Origin: Bacteroidales bacterium
GTDB lineage: Bacteria; Bacteroidota; Bacteroidia; Bacteroidales; Tenuifilaceae
DNA: 33,006 nucleotides
Assembly: GCA_003818205.1 (NCBI GenBank)
Contig: RPRQ01000055.1
Span: forward strand, 1 to 33,006
Reading direction: 5' to 3'
A model generated the notes under the pieces. It was not told the origin of the DNA and made no database searches. It saw only the letters and a list, made by a program, of their open reading frames with translations. Below are positions 23,068-30,818 of the stretch, in pieces (within the stretch, counting starts at the first letter, position 1; the number at the start of each line of letters is the position of its first letter). The position numbers and the translations under genes are program-made.

Positions 23068-23847
23068 ATGAATATGTTGCCACGTATAATTAAGGACAAA
23101 TTTAAACTCAACCTGAGCATCGATCTGATACTGTTTGTTTTGTTGATGCCAATAGCAGGAATCGGGTTTCTTATGAGTTATATATTAATTCCAGGAAGTC
23201 AGGTAAAGCAAGTTTACGGCAATAACATCGGCCTTGAGTTTCTTGGGCTTGATCGTCACCAATGGGGTGAGATTCATCTGTGGATAGGTTTTGTATTTCT
23301 GCTGCTGATGGTGATACACGTTATTCTTCATTGGAGTATGATCGTATGCTATTTTCAGAAATTGATCCCCAAAAAAGAGATTAGGATTATAACAACGATA
23401 CTAATTTCAGCAATAGGAGCATTTCTTTTCTTTTTCGCATTTTTAATCAAACCCGAGGTAGTATCGCATAAAAACTTACACCAAAACCGATCGGATATTA
23501 CAAGCATCGAAGTTAATGAGTTTGAGAGTCATCAATCTGTTAGCAATAAAGGCAACTCTCATTCTTTAGCGAACACGAACAATCCTAAAGCAATTCGTGA
23601 CGATAAGCAAGTGCTTAAAGATAGCGCGTTTCACCACGATAGTAAAGAATACGATGTTTACGGTTCACAATTGCTGCTAGAAATCGCAGAAAAGTACAAC
23701 GTACCCTGCGATTACCTCTGTAATTGCCTTAATATTCCCCATGATTTGGCAAGCGTGAAGTTGGGAAGGTTAAAAAAGCAGTACCGCTTTGAAATGAAAG
23801 ACGTAAGTAATTGCATTTCGAAGTACAAAAAGCAAAACCAGCAATGA
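23068..23847 (+). CDS. DUF4405-like membrane protein with soluble C-terminal domain
   Basis: A 259-residue protein with three membrane helices (about 20-41, 69-90, 107-127). The second helix and its flank carry H64, H70, H84 and H88, a spacing that could bind haem, as in DUF4405/cytochrome b-like proteins. A polar, Ser/Asn/His-rich linker (about 130-195) leads to a small C-terminal helical domain (about 196-250) with LLLEIAEKYNVPCDYLCNCLNIP and three Cys. Redox membrane anchor is the best guess; the family match is by overall look only. It overlaps the DUF169 start by 4 bp (ATGA), so the two are coupled. Confidence 0.65.
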   Translation: MNMLPRIIKDKFKLNLSIDLILFVLLMPIAGIGFLMSYILIPGSQVKQVYGNNIGLEFLGLDRHQWGEIHLWIGFVFLLLMVIHVILHWSMIVCYFQKLIPKKEIRIITTILISAIGAFLFFFAFLIKPEVVSHKNLHQNRSDITSIEVNEFESHQSVSNKGNSHSLANTNNPKAIRDDKQVLKDSAFHHDSKEYDVYGSQLLLEIAEKYNVPCDYLCNCLNIPHDLASVKLGRLKKQYRFEMKDVSNCISKYKKQNQQ

Positions 23848-24452
23848 TTTCAAAATTAAAGAAACGATTTGGCCCTTTATGTACCGGCATAAAAGTAAAC
23901 TACGAGAAGGAATTTGAAAATTCACCGCTCAAAAGTTTACGTTTTTGTGAGGCTGTAAACGATTCTTTTCATATACCATTACTTTTTAATCCCCAAAATT
24001 TATCGTGTTTGGGCTCTAAACGTAGTTTAGGTATTCTCAGGAATGACAATGATTTAATGCAGCACATTTCTCAGGAAAGTCAAGTAATACCAAAAACTGT
24101 TAAATATGTACTTGATGATACACCAATCTTTGATACTCCTGTAAATAATGTTCTTTTGGGTATAAGTGAAGAGCTGGAAAAAGAGGTTCAACCCGATATG
24201 TATATCATGTATATGGAGCCGAAGGATGTTCTGGACTTAATGAGAGAATACACCCAGAAATTTAATAAATTCCCTACCATTAAACCCTATACCTTCCTCT
24301 CGGTTTGCGGAAATATTTTTGTTCGAACCTATAAGTATGATGTGATGAGCATTTCCTATGGCTGCCCAGAATCGAGAAAATATGGAGGGGTGAAAGATAA
24401 TTTGGTTGTTGTAGGAATACCTTACAGTAAGTGTTTACAGTTATTCAGTTAA
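23844..24452 (+). CDS. DUF169 family protein
   Basis: A 202-residue protein with DUF169 features: an early segment with RFCEAVNDSF (about 32-41; Cys near an invariant-looking acidic pair), then NPQNLSCLGSKRSLGI and a late SISYGCPESRKYGG segment (Cys in a Gly/Pro context). The function is unknown. DUF169 proteins are found mainly in anaerobic bacteria and archaea and are suspected to bind haem or another cofactor, but I cannot confirm this from sequence. The ATG at 23844 is inside the stop of the preceding gene. A TTG at 23811 is rejected. Confidence 0.78.
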   Translation: MISKLKKRFGPLCTGIKVNYEKEFENSPLKSLRFCEAVNDSFHIPLLFNPQNLSCLGSKRSLGILRNDNDLMQHISQESQVIPKTVKYVLDDTPIFDTPVNNVLLGISEELEKEVQPDMYIMYMEPKDVLDLMREYTQKFNKFPTIKPYTFLSVCGNIFVRTYKYDVMSISYGCPESRKYGGVKDNLVVVGIPYSKCLQLFS

Positions 24453-24490
24453 ATATTCAATAGTAATTATTCAGATTGAATTAAAGTCGA

Positions 24491-25024
24491 ATGGAAAGCA
24501 CTCAAAAGCAAATAGGATATATCCATGTTTACACCGGCACCGGCAAGGGGAAAACAACTGCTGCTTTAGGTTTAGCAATAAGAGCCGTAGGTGCAGGGAA
24601 ACAGGTATTTATTGCTCAGTTCGTAAAGGGAATGCCCTACTCAGAGATTGTAGCAATTAAAAAATATCTGCCAGGCATTACGCTTTTACAGTATGGATTG
24701 GATTGTTTTATTGTTAACGAACCTACCAATAAGGACATCGAGGCTGCCCAAAAAGGGTTGCTGGAAGTTTCGGAAATTATCGCTTCAAACCTTTACGATG
24801 TTGTAATTCTCGATGAGGTTTGTATAGTGCTTTACTACAAGTTATTCTCTGTTGATGAAGTGATTAATATGCTGAAATCAAAGCCAGAGTCTGTTGAAAT
24901 AGTTTTAACGGGTAGATATGCTCCCAATGAGCTAATCGAAATGGCAGATCTAGTTACCGAAATGAAAGAGATTAAGCATTACTATAACCAAGGCGTTGAG
25001 GCAAGAAAAGGGATTGAATACTAA
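24491..25024 (+). CDS. cobO: Cob(I)yrinic acid a,c-diamide adenosyltransferase (CobO/BtuR type)
   Basis: A 177-residue corrinoid adenosyltransferase of the CobA/CobO/BtuR family, which transfers the 5'-deoxyadenosyl group from ATP to reduced corrinoids. The P-loop GTGKGKTT (16-23) is the family's unusual ATP-binding motif, and VYTGTGKGKTTAALGLAIRA is nearly identical to textbook members. VVILDEVCIVLYY (about 103-115) provides the acidic Walker B-like segment (normally DE.N.A), here with C-I replacing N-x. No other cobalamin genes are visible in this window, so its role is either salvage or a corrinoid used locally. A 38-bp gap precedes it. Confidence 0.9.
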   Translation: MESTQKQIGYIHVYTGTGKGKTTAALGLAIRAVGAGKQVFIAQFVKGMPYSEIVAIKKYLPGITLLQYGLDCFIVNEPTNKDIEAAQKGLLEVSEIIASNLYDVVILDEVCIVLYYKLFSVDEVINMLKSKPESVEIVLTGRYAPNELIEMADLVTEMKEIKHYYNQGVEARKGIEY

Positions 25025-25025
25025 G

Positions 25026-25415
25026 ATGGCTAACAGAATACATCATATCGGATTACAAATAGCTGAGAAAGACCTTCAGCTTTTTTATATTGATATTCTT
25101 AGGTGTGTAATCATAAGAGAATTCAACCTTTCCAAAGAAGAAGCATTCTCAATTTTCAATCTGTCCAAAGCGGTTAGGATAATCTATACCAGATGTGAAG
25201 GTATTGAAATGGAGTTTTTTGTTGATAGCAGTGCCGTTACACAAACCTTTAATCATATATGCATCCATTCCGATATAGCCGATGAGATAGCTAGCAAAGC
25301 CAATTCAGCCGGTTTTCGTGTATATACTCGCAAAAAGAACGATAATACAAAGACTTACTTTATCAGCGATTCGAACCATAATGTTTTTGAAATTAAAAAC
25401 AACATTATCGCATGA
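25026..25415 (+). CDS. VOC (glyoxalase-like) family protein, divergent
   Basis: A 129-residue protein with the outline of a vicinal oxygen chelate domain: RIHHIGLQIAEKDLQLFYIDIL at the start (beta strand, helix), FNHICIHSDIADEIASKANSAGF in the middle (second module strand plus helix) and TYFISDSNHNVFEIKN at the end. Candidate metal ligands are H5 and the central and terminal acidic or His residues. The first module is unusual, with a Cys/Arg-rich stretch. Substrate unknown. It starts 1 bp after the cobO stop and overlaps the MBL gene by 4 bp, so it belongs to the operon. The ATG at 25026 is preferred over a TTG at 24996. Confidence 0.65.
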   Translation: MANRIHHIGLQIAEKDLQLFYIDILRCVIIREFNLSKEEAFSIFNLSKAVRIIYTRCEGIEMEFFVDSSAVTQTFNHICIHSDIADEIASKANSAGFRVYTRKKNDNTKTYFISDSNHNVFEIKNNIIA

Positions 25416-26194
25416 GACTAACTGTTTTAACCGAAAATACGGCTGGCGGTAAATTTCTTGCCGAGCATGGGTTATCATACCTAATTGAGCGTGATGACGA
25501 AAAAATTCTATTCGATACGGGTCACAGCGATATCTTTTTAAAGAATGGTTTGGATTTAGGGATTGATGTTCAAAATGATGTAAAGACAGTTGTGCTCAGC
25601 CATGGCCATTGGGATCATGGAGATGGCTTACAGTTTCTTAATGGTAAAACATTTATTGCTCACCCGTCCGTATTTACAAAAAGGTATCGAAAAGGTGGAG
25701 GAGATAATATAGGTCTTTGTTTATCAAAGTTTGAGTTGGAAGAAAAGTTCACAGTTATAGAAACCAAAACCCCATTTTATCTATCAGAACACATCATTTT
25801 TTTAGGAGAAATCCCACGCAATAACCACTTCGAATCGCAGAACACTGCATTTGTTGACGAACAAGGAGAAGATGATTTTATCCCCGATGATTCTGCGTTG
25901 GCAATCATTCAGAATAATGAGCTAATAGTGGTTACGGGCTGCTCCCATTCCGGAATTTGTAATATCGTTAAATATGCTCAAAAGGTAAGCGGAATCAATA
26001 AAGTTAAAGCAATCATTGGTGGCTTCCACTTAAAGAAAGATGACTTACAAACCAAAAAAACAGTTGAATATTTAAAGCAAATCGGGGTAGATAAACTGTA
26101 CCCATCTCATTGTACGGAACTGCCAGCCTTGGCTGTATTTTACAATGAGTTTAAAATACATCAGGTAAAAACCGGACAAATATTGAATTTTTAA
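25412..26194 (+). CDS. MBL-fold metallo-hydrolase (COG1237 type)
   Basis: A 260-residue metallo-beta-lactamase fold protein of the COG1237 group, which includes the 7,8-dihydropterin-6-methyl-4-(beta-D-ribofuranosyl)aminobenzene 5'-phosphate synthase of methanopterin synthesis. The metal motif HGHWDHGDG is at 64-72 (H64, H66, D68, H69), with further ligands likely in VTGCSHSGI (about 173-181) and PSHCTEL near the end. ILFDTGHSDIFLKNG precedes it, as in the group. A methanopterin role is not supported by other genes here. It overlaps the VOC-like gene by 4 bp. A decayed paralogue lies at 32292-32826. Confidence 0.88.
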   Translation: MRLTVLTENTAGGKFLAEHGLSYLIERDDEKILFDTGHSDIFLKNGLDLGIDVQNDVKTVVLSHGHWDHGDGLQFLNGKTFIAHPSVFTKRYRKGGGDNIGLCLSKFELEEKFTVIETKTPFYLSEHIIFLGEIPRNNHFESQNTAFVDEQGEDDFIPDDSALAIIQNNELIVVTGCSHSGICNIVKYAQKVSGINKVKAIIGGFHLKKDDLQTKKTVEYLKQIGVDKLYPSHCTELPALAVFYNEFKIHQVKTGQILNF

Positions 26195-26204
26195 TAATAA
26201 AACT

Positions 26205-26876
26205 ATGAATCATTTTATTCACCCAGCAGGTCAAAGAATAGTATTCATCGGATTATTTGCATATTTGATACTATATCTTGCAGCACTTCAAGCTGTAGCT
26301 TACAATCACTATTTTATTTATACCATTGGTTTAACAGGTCTTTTTCTACTTTCCTTTTTGCTTCTGTTTTTCAGAAATCCTAAGAGGGAGGTCATCCCTA
26401 ATAGTAAATTGGTGTTCGCCCCTGCCGATGGGCGAATTGTGGCTATCGAAGAGGTATTTGAAAAAGAGTATTTAAGCCAGAACTGCTTAAAAGTTTCAAT
26501 ATTTATGTCAATCACCAATATACATGTGAATCGCTATTCGGTTAGTGGAACTATTCGGTATTCCAAATATCACCCAGGTCGATATTTCATTGCCAGCTAC
26601 CCAAAATCATCGGAACTTAATGAGCACCATTCAACGGCAATTGAAACAGATGAGGGAATCTTGGTAATGATAAAGCAAATAGCTGGCGCTGTAGCACGAA
26701 GAGTTGTTTGCTATGCGAAGAATGGTAAAAAGGTAGCGCAGGGTGACGATTTAGGGTTTATAAAATTTGGTTCAAGAGTAGATATATTCTTGCCTTTAAA
26801 AACAGAAATTCTTATTAAAATGAATGAGAAAGTAATCGGGAATAGAACTGTAATTGCTCGTTTTAATCGATATTAA
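26205..26876 (+). CDS. psd: Phosphatidylserine decarboxylase family protein
   Basis: A 223-residue Psd of the short (archaetidylserine decarboxylase-like) type found in Bacteroidota. Two N-terminal membrane helices (about 10-32 and 38-56) are followed by FRNPKREV, FAPADGRIV (71-79), SIFMSITNIHVNRYSVSG (98-115, catalytic His region) and the C-terminal FGSRVDIFLP, where self-cleavage between G189 and S190 should create the pyruvoyl group. The reaction is phosphatidylserine to phosphatidylethanolamine. It lies 10 bp after the MBL gene, which is odd for a membrane lipid gene in a metallocofactor cluster. No pssA is in the window. The residue after GS is Arg, as is usual in this subgroup. Confidence 0.9.
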   Translation: MNHFIHPAGQRIVFIGLFAYLILYLAALQAVAYNHYFIYTIGLTGLFLLSFLLLFFRNPKREVIPNSKLVFAPADGRIVAIEEVFEKEYLSQNCLKVSIFMSITNIHVNRYSVSGTIRYSKYHPGRYFIASYPKSSELNEHHSTAIETDEGILVMIKQIAGAVARRVVCYAKNGKKVAQGDDLGFIKFGSRVDIFLPLKTEILIKMNEKVIGNRTVIARFNRY

Positions 26877-26913
26877 GTGGTGAATTTTTAACTGAAATAG
26901 ACAAAAAAACTAA

Positions 26914-28095
26914 ATGAAAACAAAAGACAAAGGTTTTAATACCAAGTTAATTCATGCTGGCGCATTTGATGATGAGTTCGGAAGTGCTACTGTACCAATT
27001 TACCAAACATCTACTTTTAGGTTTAAAAATGCTCAGCATGGAGCCGATTGTTTCTCTGGGAAAAGCGATGGTTATATATACACACGCATTGGGAATCCAA
27101 CCATAAGGGCTTTTGAGCAGAACATAGCTGAGTTGGAAAACGGATTTGATGGCATTGCAACAAGTTCAGGGATGGGTGCTGTAAGTAGCGTTTATATGGC
27201 GTTGCTTGGTGCTGAAAGTCATATTATTAGCTCCGATGCTGTATATGGACCAGCTAGGGGATTGCTTGAGCAAGATTTTTCAAGGTATAATGTTGAAGCA
27301 AGTTTTGTGAACACATCCAAAGTTGAAAATATTATTGCTGCTATAAGGCCTAATACAAAGGTTTTATACATTGAAACGCCAGCAAATCCAACTATGGATA
27401 TTACCGATATTGCAACTTGTTCAAAGATTGCTAAAGAACATAATCTTTTGCTGGTTGTGGATAATACTTTCTGCTCACCATATTTACAAAAACCGCTAGA
27501 TTTTGGTGCAGACGTTGTCCTGCATTCAATTACCAAATTTATCAACGGACATGCCGATATTGTTGGTGGAGTTATTGTGGCAAAAGACCCTGAAATATAT
27601 AAGAAGATTCGTCACTCAATGGTTTACATGGGTTGTAATATGGATCCTACCCAAGCATTCATGGTGCTCCGCGGTGTAAAAACTTTAGCCATACGAATTG
27701 AACGTGCGCAAGAGAATGCCATGAAAGTTGCAGAATACTTACAATCGCACCCCAAGGTTGCATGGATTAAATACCCTGGACTTGAATCTCACCCACAATT
27801 TGAGCTAGCAAAAAAACAAATGAACGGATTTGGCTCGATGATGAGTTTTGGTCTGAAAGGTGGATATGAGGCAGGAAGAAAGTTAATGGATAATGTTCAT
27901 TTGGCAATACTAGCCGTTTCATTGGGTGGGGTAGAAACTCTTATCCAACATCCAGCTTCGATGACTCATGCAGGGGTTAGTAAAGAGAATAAAAATGCTG
28001 CAGGAATTACCGATGATTTAGTTCGATTTTCGGTAGGGATTGAAGATGTTGATGATATTATTAATGATTTAAAGTATGGATTATCAAATATATAA
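26914..28095 (+). CDS. Cys/Met metabolism PLP enzyme, methionine gamma-lyase-like
   Basis: A 393-residue fold-type I PLP enzyme. YIYTRIGNPT (54-63) and SSGMGAVSS (84-92) form the phosphate-binding region, D183 (VVDNTFCSPY) binds the pyridine nitrogen and K208 (HSITKFINGH) is the Schiff-base lysine. Overall it best fits L-methionine gamma-lyase (methionine to methanethiol, 2-oxobutyrate and ammonia). However, the active-site Cys of the Pseudomonas enzyme (YGCT) is replaced by Pro here (YGPARG after Y111). Cystathionine gamma-lyase/synthase or O-acetylhomoserine sulfhydrylase activity therefore remains possible. It lies 37 bp after psd and next to Hdr-type genes. Confidence 0.85.
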   Translation: MKTKDKGFNTKLIHAGAFDDEFGSATVPIYQTSTFRFKNAQHGADCFSGKSDGYIYTRIGNPTIRAFEQNIAELENGFDGIATSSGMGAVSSVYMALLGAESHIISSDAVYGPARGLLEQDFSRYNVEASFVNTSKVENIIAAIRPNTKVLYIETPANPTMDITDIATCSKIAKEHNLLLVVDNTFCSPYLQKPLDFGADVVLHSITKFINGHADIVGGVIVAKDPEIYKKIRHSMVYMGCNMDPTQAFMVLRGVKTLAIRIERAQENAMKVAEYLQSHPKVAWIKYPGLESHPQFELAKKQMNGFGSMMSFGLKGGYEAGRKLMDNVHLAILAVSLGGVETLIQHPASMTHAGVSKENKNAAGITDDLVRFSVGIEDVDDIINDLKYGLSNI

Positions 28096-28118
28096 CTGAT
28101 AAGAATATGAAATACCCA

Positions 28119-28134
28119 TCCCGCTATAGCGGGA
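28119..28134. repeat. Palindrome TCCCGCTATAGCGGGA
   Basis: A perfect 16-bp palindrome in the 149-bp gap between the MGL-like and the FAD-oxidoreductase genes. It has the same style as the small palindromes at the left end of the window (63-78). It is likely a short dispersed repeat and may act as a weak terminator; no T-run follows. Confidence 0.6.
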
Positions 28135-28244
28135 CCAAACGCAATTATTAAAATATGGGTATATCATGTGTGCATACTTGTTCTCAAACATAAAATCGGA
28201 AATAAATACCACTGACATTCTGAAACTTAACAAATTTTAAACAC

Positions 28245-29597
28245 ATGAAAAAAACTGATGTACTTGTAATAGGTGGCAGCGCAGCTGGAATGGTTGCCGC
28301 TGTTACCGGAAAAACTTCTTGGCCTGAGAAGAGTTTTACTCTAGTAAAAAAACAAAAAGATGTTATGGTACCTTGCGGTATTCCATACATTTTCGGCACA
28401 TTGGAAAGCAGTGCTCAGAATATTATGCCTGTTGATGATACGCTTCTAAAAAAAGAGGTCAAATCAATTGTTGATGAGGTTGTTTCAATCGATAAGGAGA
28501 ATAAAACGGTTACCCTTGCCGGAGGTGATATATTTCAGTACCAAAAATTGGTTATTGCAACCGGATCAACACCTGTAAAACCCAAGTGGTTAAAAGGAGC
28601 CGAGAAGGAGAACGTATTTCTAATCCCTAAAGATAGGATCTACCTTGATGACATGAAAGAAAAGCTCAACACCTGTAAAAAGGTTGTGGTGATTGGAGCT
28701 GGTTTTATTGGCGTTGAATTCTCCGATGAACTTCGTAAACACGGGCATGATGTAACTCTTGTTGAAAAGTTACCAAGCATTCTTAGTCTTGCCTTTGATG
28801 TGGAACTATCGGTAAAAATCGAGGAACTTTTAGTTCAAAGTGGTATTAAAGTTATTACGAGTAATGGGATAAAAGAAATATCGGGTGAGAAATCCGTAAA
28901 AGGGGTTATTCTTGAAAATGGAAATATCCTTGAGGCAGATGCTGTAATCCTTTCGATGGGATACAAACCTAACACTGAACTAGCCAAAAAAGCAGGAATA
29001 TTTGTCGATGAGGATAATTTTATTGCGGTTGATGAGTATATGCGTACTCATACCCCCGATATTTTTGCAATCGGCGATTGCGCTCAGAAACGCGATTTTA
29101 TCACCCGTCGTCGTGTTCCTACAATGCTCGCTTCGACTGCCTGTGCCGAAGCGCGCATGGCAGGAATGAACCTGTTCAACTTAAATGTGGTTAAAACATT
29201 CAGTGGTACCATCGCCATTTATTCTACGGCTATTGGAAATACTGGTTTTGGGACTGCTGGTTTAACTGAGGCAAGGGCAAAGGAGGAGAATATAGATTGC
29301 TTAACGGGTATGTTTGAGGGGATTGATCGCCATCCAGGTAAACTTCCCGATGCGCATAAGCAAACTGTAAAGCTCATTACGGCTCGTCAATCCGGCGTAA
29401 TAATCGGAGGTGAAGTTATTGGTGGATTAAGTGCAGGGGAACTCACCAACGTAATTGGTCTAATCATTGAAAATCGTATGACCATTAACTCGTTGCTTAT
29501 ATCTCAGATAGGAACACATCCATGCCTAACGGCATCGCCCGCAGCTTACCCATTAATTAAGGCTGCTGAAATTATTGCTGCTAAAATGAGATTTTGA
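28245..29597 (+). CDS. FAD/NAD-dependent oxidoreductase, CoA-disulfide reductase-like
   Basis: A 450-residue single-cysteine pyridine-nucleotide disulfide oxidoreductase of the CoADR/NADH-oxidase/Npsr group. The FAD motif VLVIGGSAAGMVAA is at 6-19 and the redox Cys C44 lies in VMVPCGIPYIF. The NAD motif VVVIGAGFIGVEF follows near 148-160, FAIGDCAQ binds FAD, and the C-terminal dimer domain ends with HPCLTASPAAYPLIKAAE. The C-terminal rhodanese domain seen in some members is absent. These enzymes reduce CoA disulfide, CoA polysulfide or elemental sulfur/polysulfide; which applies here cannot be read from sequence. The nearby methionine gamma-lyase-like and HdrC/HdrB genes make thiol or polysulfide reduction a reasonable inference. 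Confidence 0.87.
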   Translation: MKKTDVLVIGGSAAGMVAAVTGKTSWPEKSFTLVKKQKDVMVPCGIPYIFGTLESSAQNIMPVDDTLLKKEVKSIVDEVVSIDKENKTVTLAGGDIFQYQKLVIATGSTPVKPKWLKGAEKENVFLIPKDRIYLDDMKEKLNTCKKVVVIGAGFIGVEFSDELRKHGHDVTLVEKLPSILSLAFDVELSVKIEELLVQSGIKVITSNGIKEISGEKSVKGVILENGNILEADAVILSMGYKPNTELAKKAGIFVDEDNFIAVDEYMRTHTPDIFAIGDCAQKRDFITRRRVPTMLASTACAEARMAGMNLFNLNVVKTFSGTIAIYSTAIGNTGFGTAGLTEARAKEENIDCLTGMFEGIDRHPGKLPDAHKQTVKLITARQSGVIIGGEVIGGLSAGELTNVIGLIIENRMTINSLLISQIGTHPCLTASPAAYPLIKAAEIIAAKMRF

Positions 29598-29678
29598 GCG
29601 CATAGCTAAATTATTTACCTCTTGAAAATATTAAGTTTTCGAGAGGTAATTATTGTCTATTATTCATACTTTGGGAAA

Positions 29679-30095
29679 ATGATCTCATACAAAACAGATA
29701 TAAGGGTGCTGTATTCCGATACCGATCAAATGGGTATTGTTCATCACTCAAATTACCTGAAATACTACGAAACTGCTCGCTGGGAATTATTTCGTAGCCT
29801 TGGAATTTCTTATAAATCCATAGAAAATGAGGGCTACATTGTACCAGTTATCCGAATAAATACGCATTATATCAAGGCCATTCATTACGATGATATAGTT
29901 ACGATAATCACAACTCTTAAAACAATAAAAGGGTCAAGAATTTGGTTCCATTACAAACTATATACCTTGGATGGCGTTTTAGTTAATGAAGCGGAAACGG
30001 AACTGGCTTTTGTGAAAAAAGAAAATCGAAAACCTTGCCTTGTTCCCGAATTTGTAAATTTGGCAATTACGGATAGCATTTCATCGAAAACTTAG
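29679..30095 (+). CDS. YbgC-type 4-hydroxybenzoyl-CoA thioesterase family protein
   Basis: A 138-residue hotdog-fold acyl-CoA thioesterase. The catalytic motif is clear: YSDTDQMGIVHHSNYLKYYETAR (12-34) with D16 as the expected catalytic Asp and H22/H23 after it. The last third (RIWFHYKLYTLDGVLVNEAETELAFVKKE) is the second half of the fold. Substrate is an acyl-CoA thioester, chain unknown. It lies between a CoA-disulfide-reductase-like gene (81-bp gap) and HdrC (23-bp gap), so a shared link to CoA thiols is possible. The frame is open from a TTG at 29622, but the ATG at 29679 gives the usual family start. Confidence 0.9.
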   Translation: MISYKTDIRVLYSDTDQMGIVHHSNYLKYYETARWELFRSLGISYKSIENEGYIVPVIRINTHYIKAIHYDDIVTIITTLKTIKGSRIWFHYKLYTLDGVLVNEAETELAFVKKENRKPCLVPEFVNLAITDSISSKT

Positions 30096-30118
30096 TATAT
30101 CACAAATAAAATCTCGAA

Positions 30119-30802
30119 ATGTCGAAACTAATAGAACTGCTGCATAAAGACATTCGTGTTATTGAAGGCTTAAAAGCCTGCATCAACTGTGGCACATGCA
30201 CTGCCATTTGTCCTGCTGCTGCAGTTAGCGATTATGACCCCAGAATGGTCGTTGATACCGTTCAGCAAGGGAATGAAAAGGAGCTGGAGCTGCTACTAAA
30301 AAGCGATACCATCTGGCGATGCGGGGAGTGCCTTTCGTGTAAAACACGCTGCCCAAGGGAAAATGTTCCTGGTTATATCATTCAAGCATTACGGGCATTA
30401 TCAGTTGAAACGGGTTTTTTTATCGAAAGCAAGCAGGGACAGAAGCAGCTAGCTATTAAACGAACGGTTGGCGACCACATTCTGCAATACGGGTATTGCG
30501 TTTATATCGACGAAGTGAATACTGATATGTACCCCGAGCAAGGTCCTGTATGGGATTGGCTTAGGGAAAACAAGGAAAGTGTAATGAACAGACTTGGTGC
30601 TAGCTACAAAAAGGATCAAAGTGGAACTTTACGCCAAACTTCGAACGAATCGCTCAATGACCTTAAAAAAATATTCGACGAAACAGGCGCAACAGAACGT
30701 TTCGATAAAATTGAAGAGTATAGCCGCTTGAATGCCATAAAAATGGATATTCCTTTTAGTAAAGGCAATGACGAGTATTTTAAAAAGATGTACGAAGAAT
30801 AG
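30119..30802 (+). CDS. HdrC-like [4Fe-4S] protein
   Basis: A 227-residue HdrC family protein. Two [4Fe-4S] motifs are present: C21/24/27/31 (ACINCGTCTAICP) and C68/71/74/78 (CGECLSCKTRCPRENVPG). This is the standard HdrC arrangement, and the protein has an extra C-terminal region (about 100-227) rich in charged residues. HdrC carries electrons between HdrA and HdrB in heterodisulfide reductases. No membrane segment is present, in contrast to the QmoC-like protein at 14620. The partner HdrB-like gene follows 16 bp downstream, and no HdrA is adjacent, so the HdrA-like proteins of the upstream locus are possible partners (inference). Confidence 0.9.
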   Translation: MSKLIELLHKDIRVIEGLKACINCGTCTAICPAAAVSDYDPRMVVDTVQQGNEKELELLLKSDTIWRCGECLSCKTRCPRENVPGYIIQALRALSVETGFFIESKQGQKQLAIKRTVGDHILQYGYCVYIDEVNTDMYPEQGPVWDWLRENKESVMNRLGASYKKDQSGTLRQTSNESLNDLKKIFDETGATERFDKIEEYSRLNAIKMDIPFSKGNDEYFKKMYEE

Positions 30803-30818
30803 TTTAATTAGGAGCACG

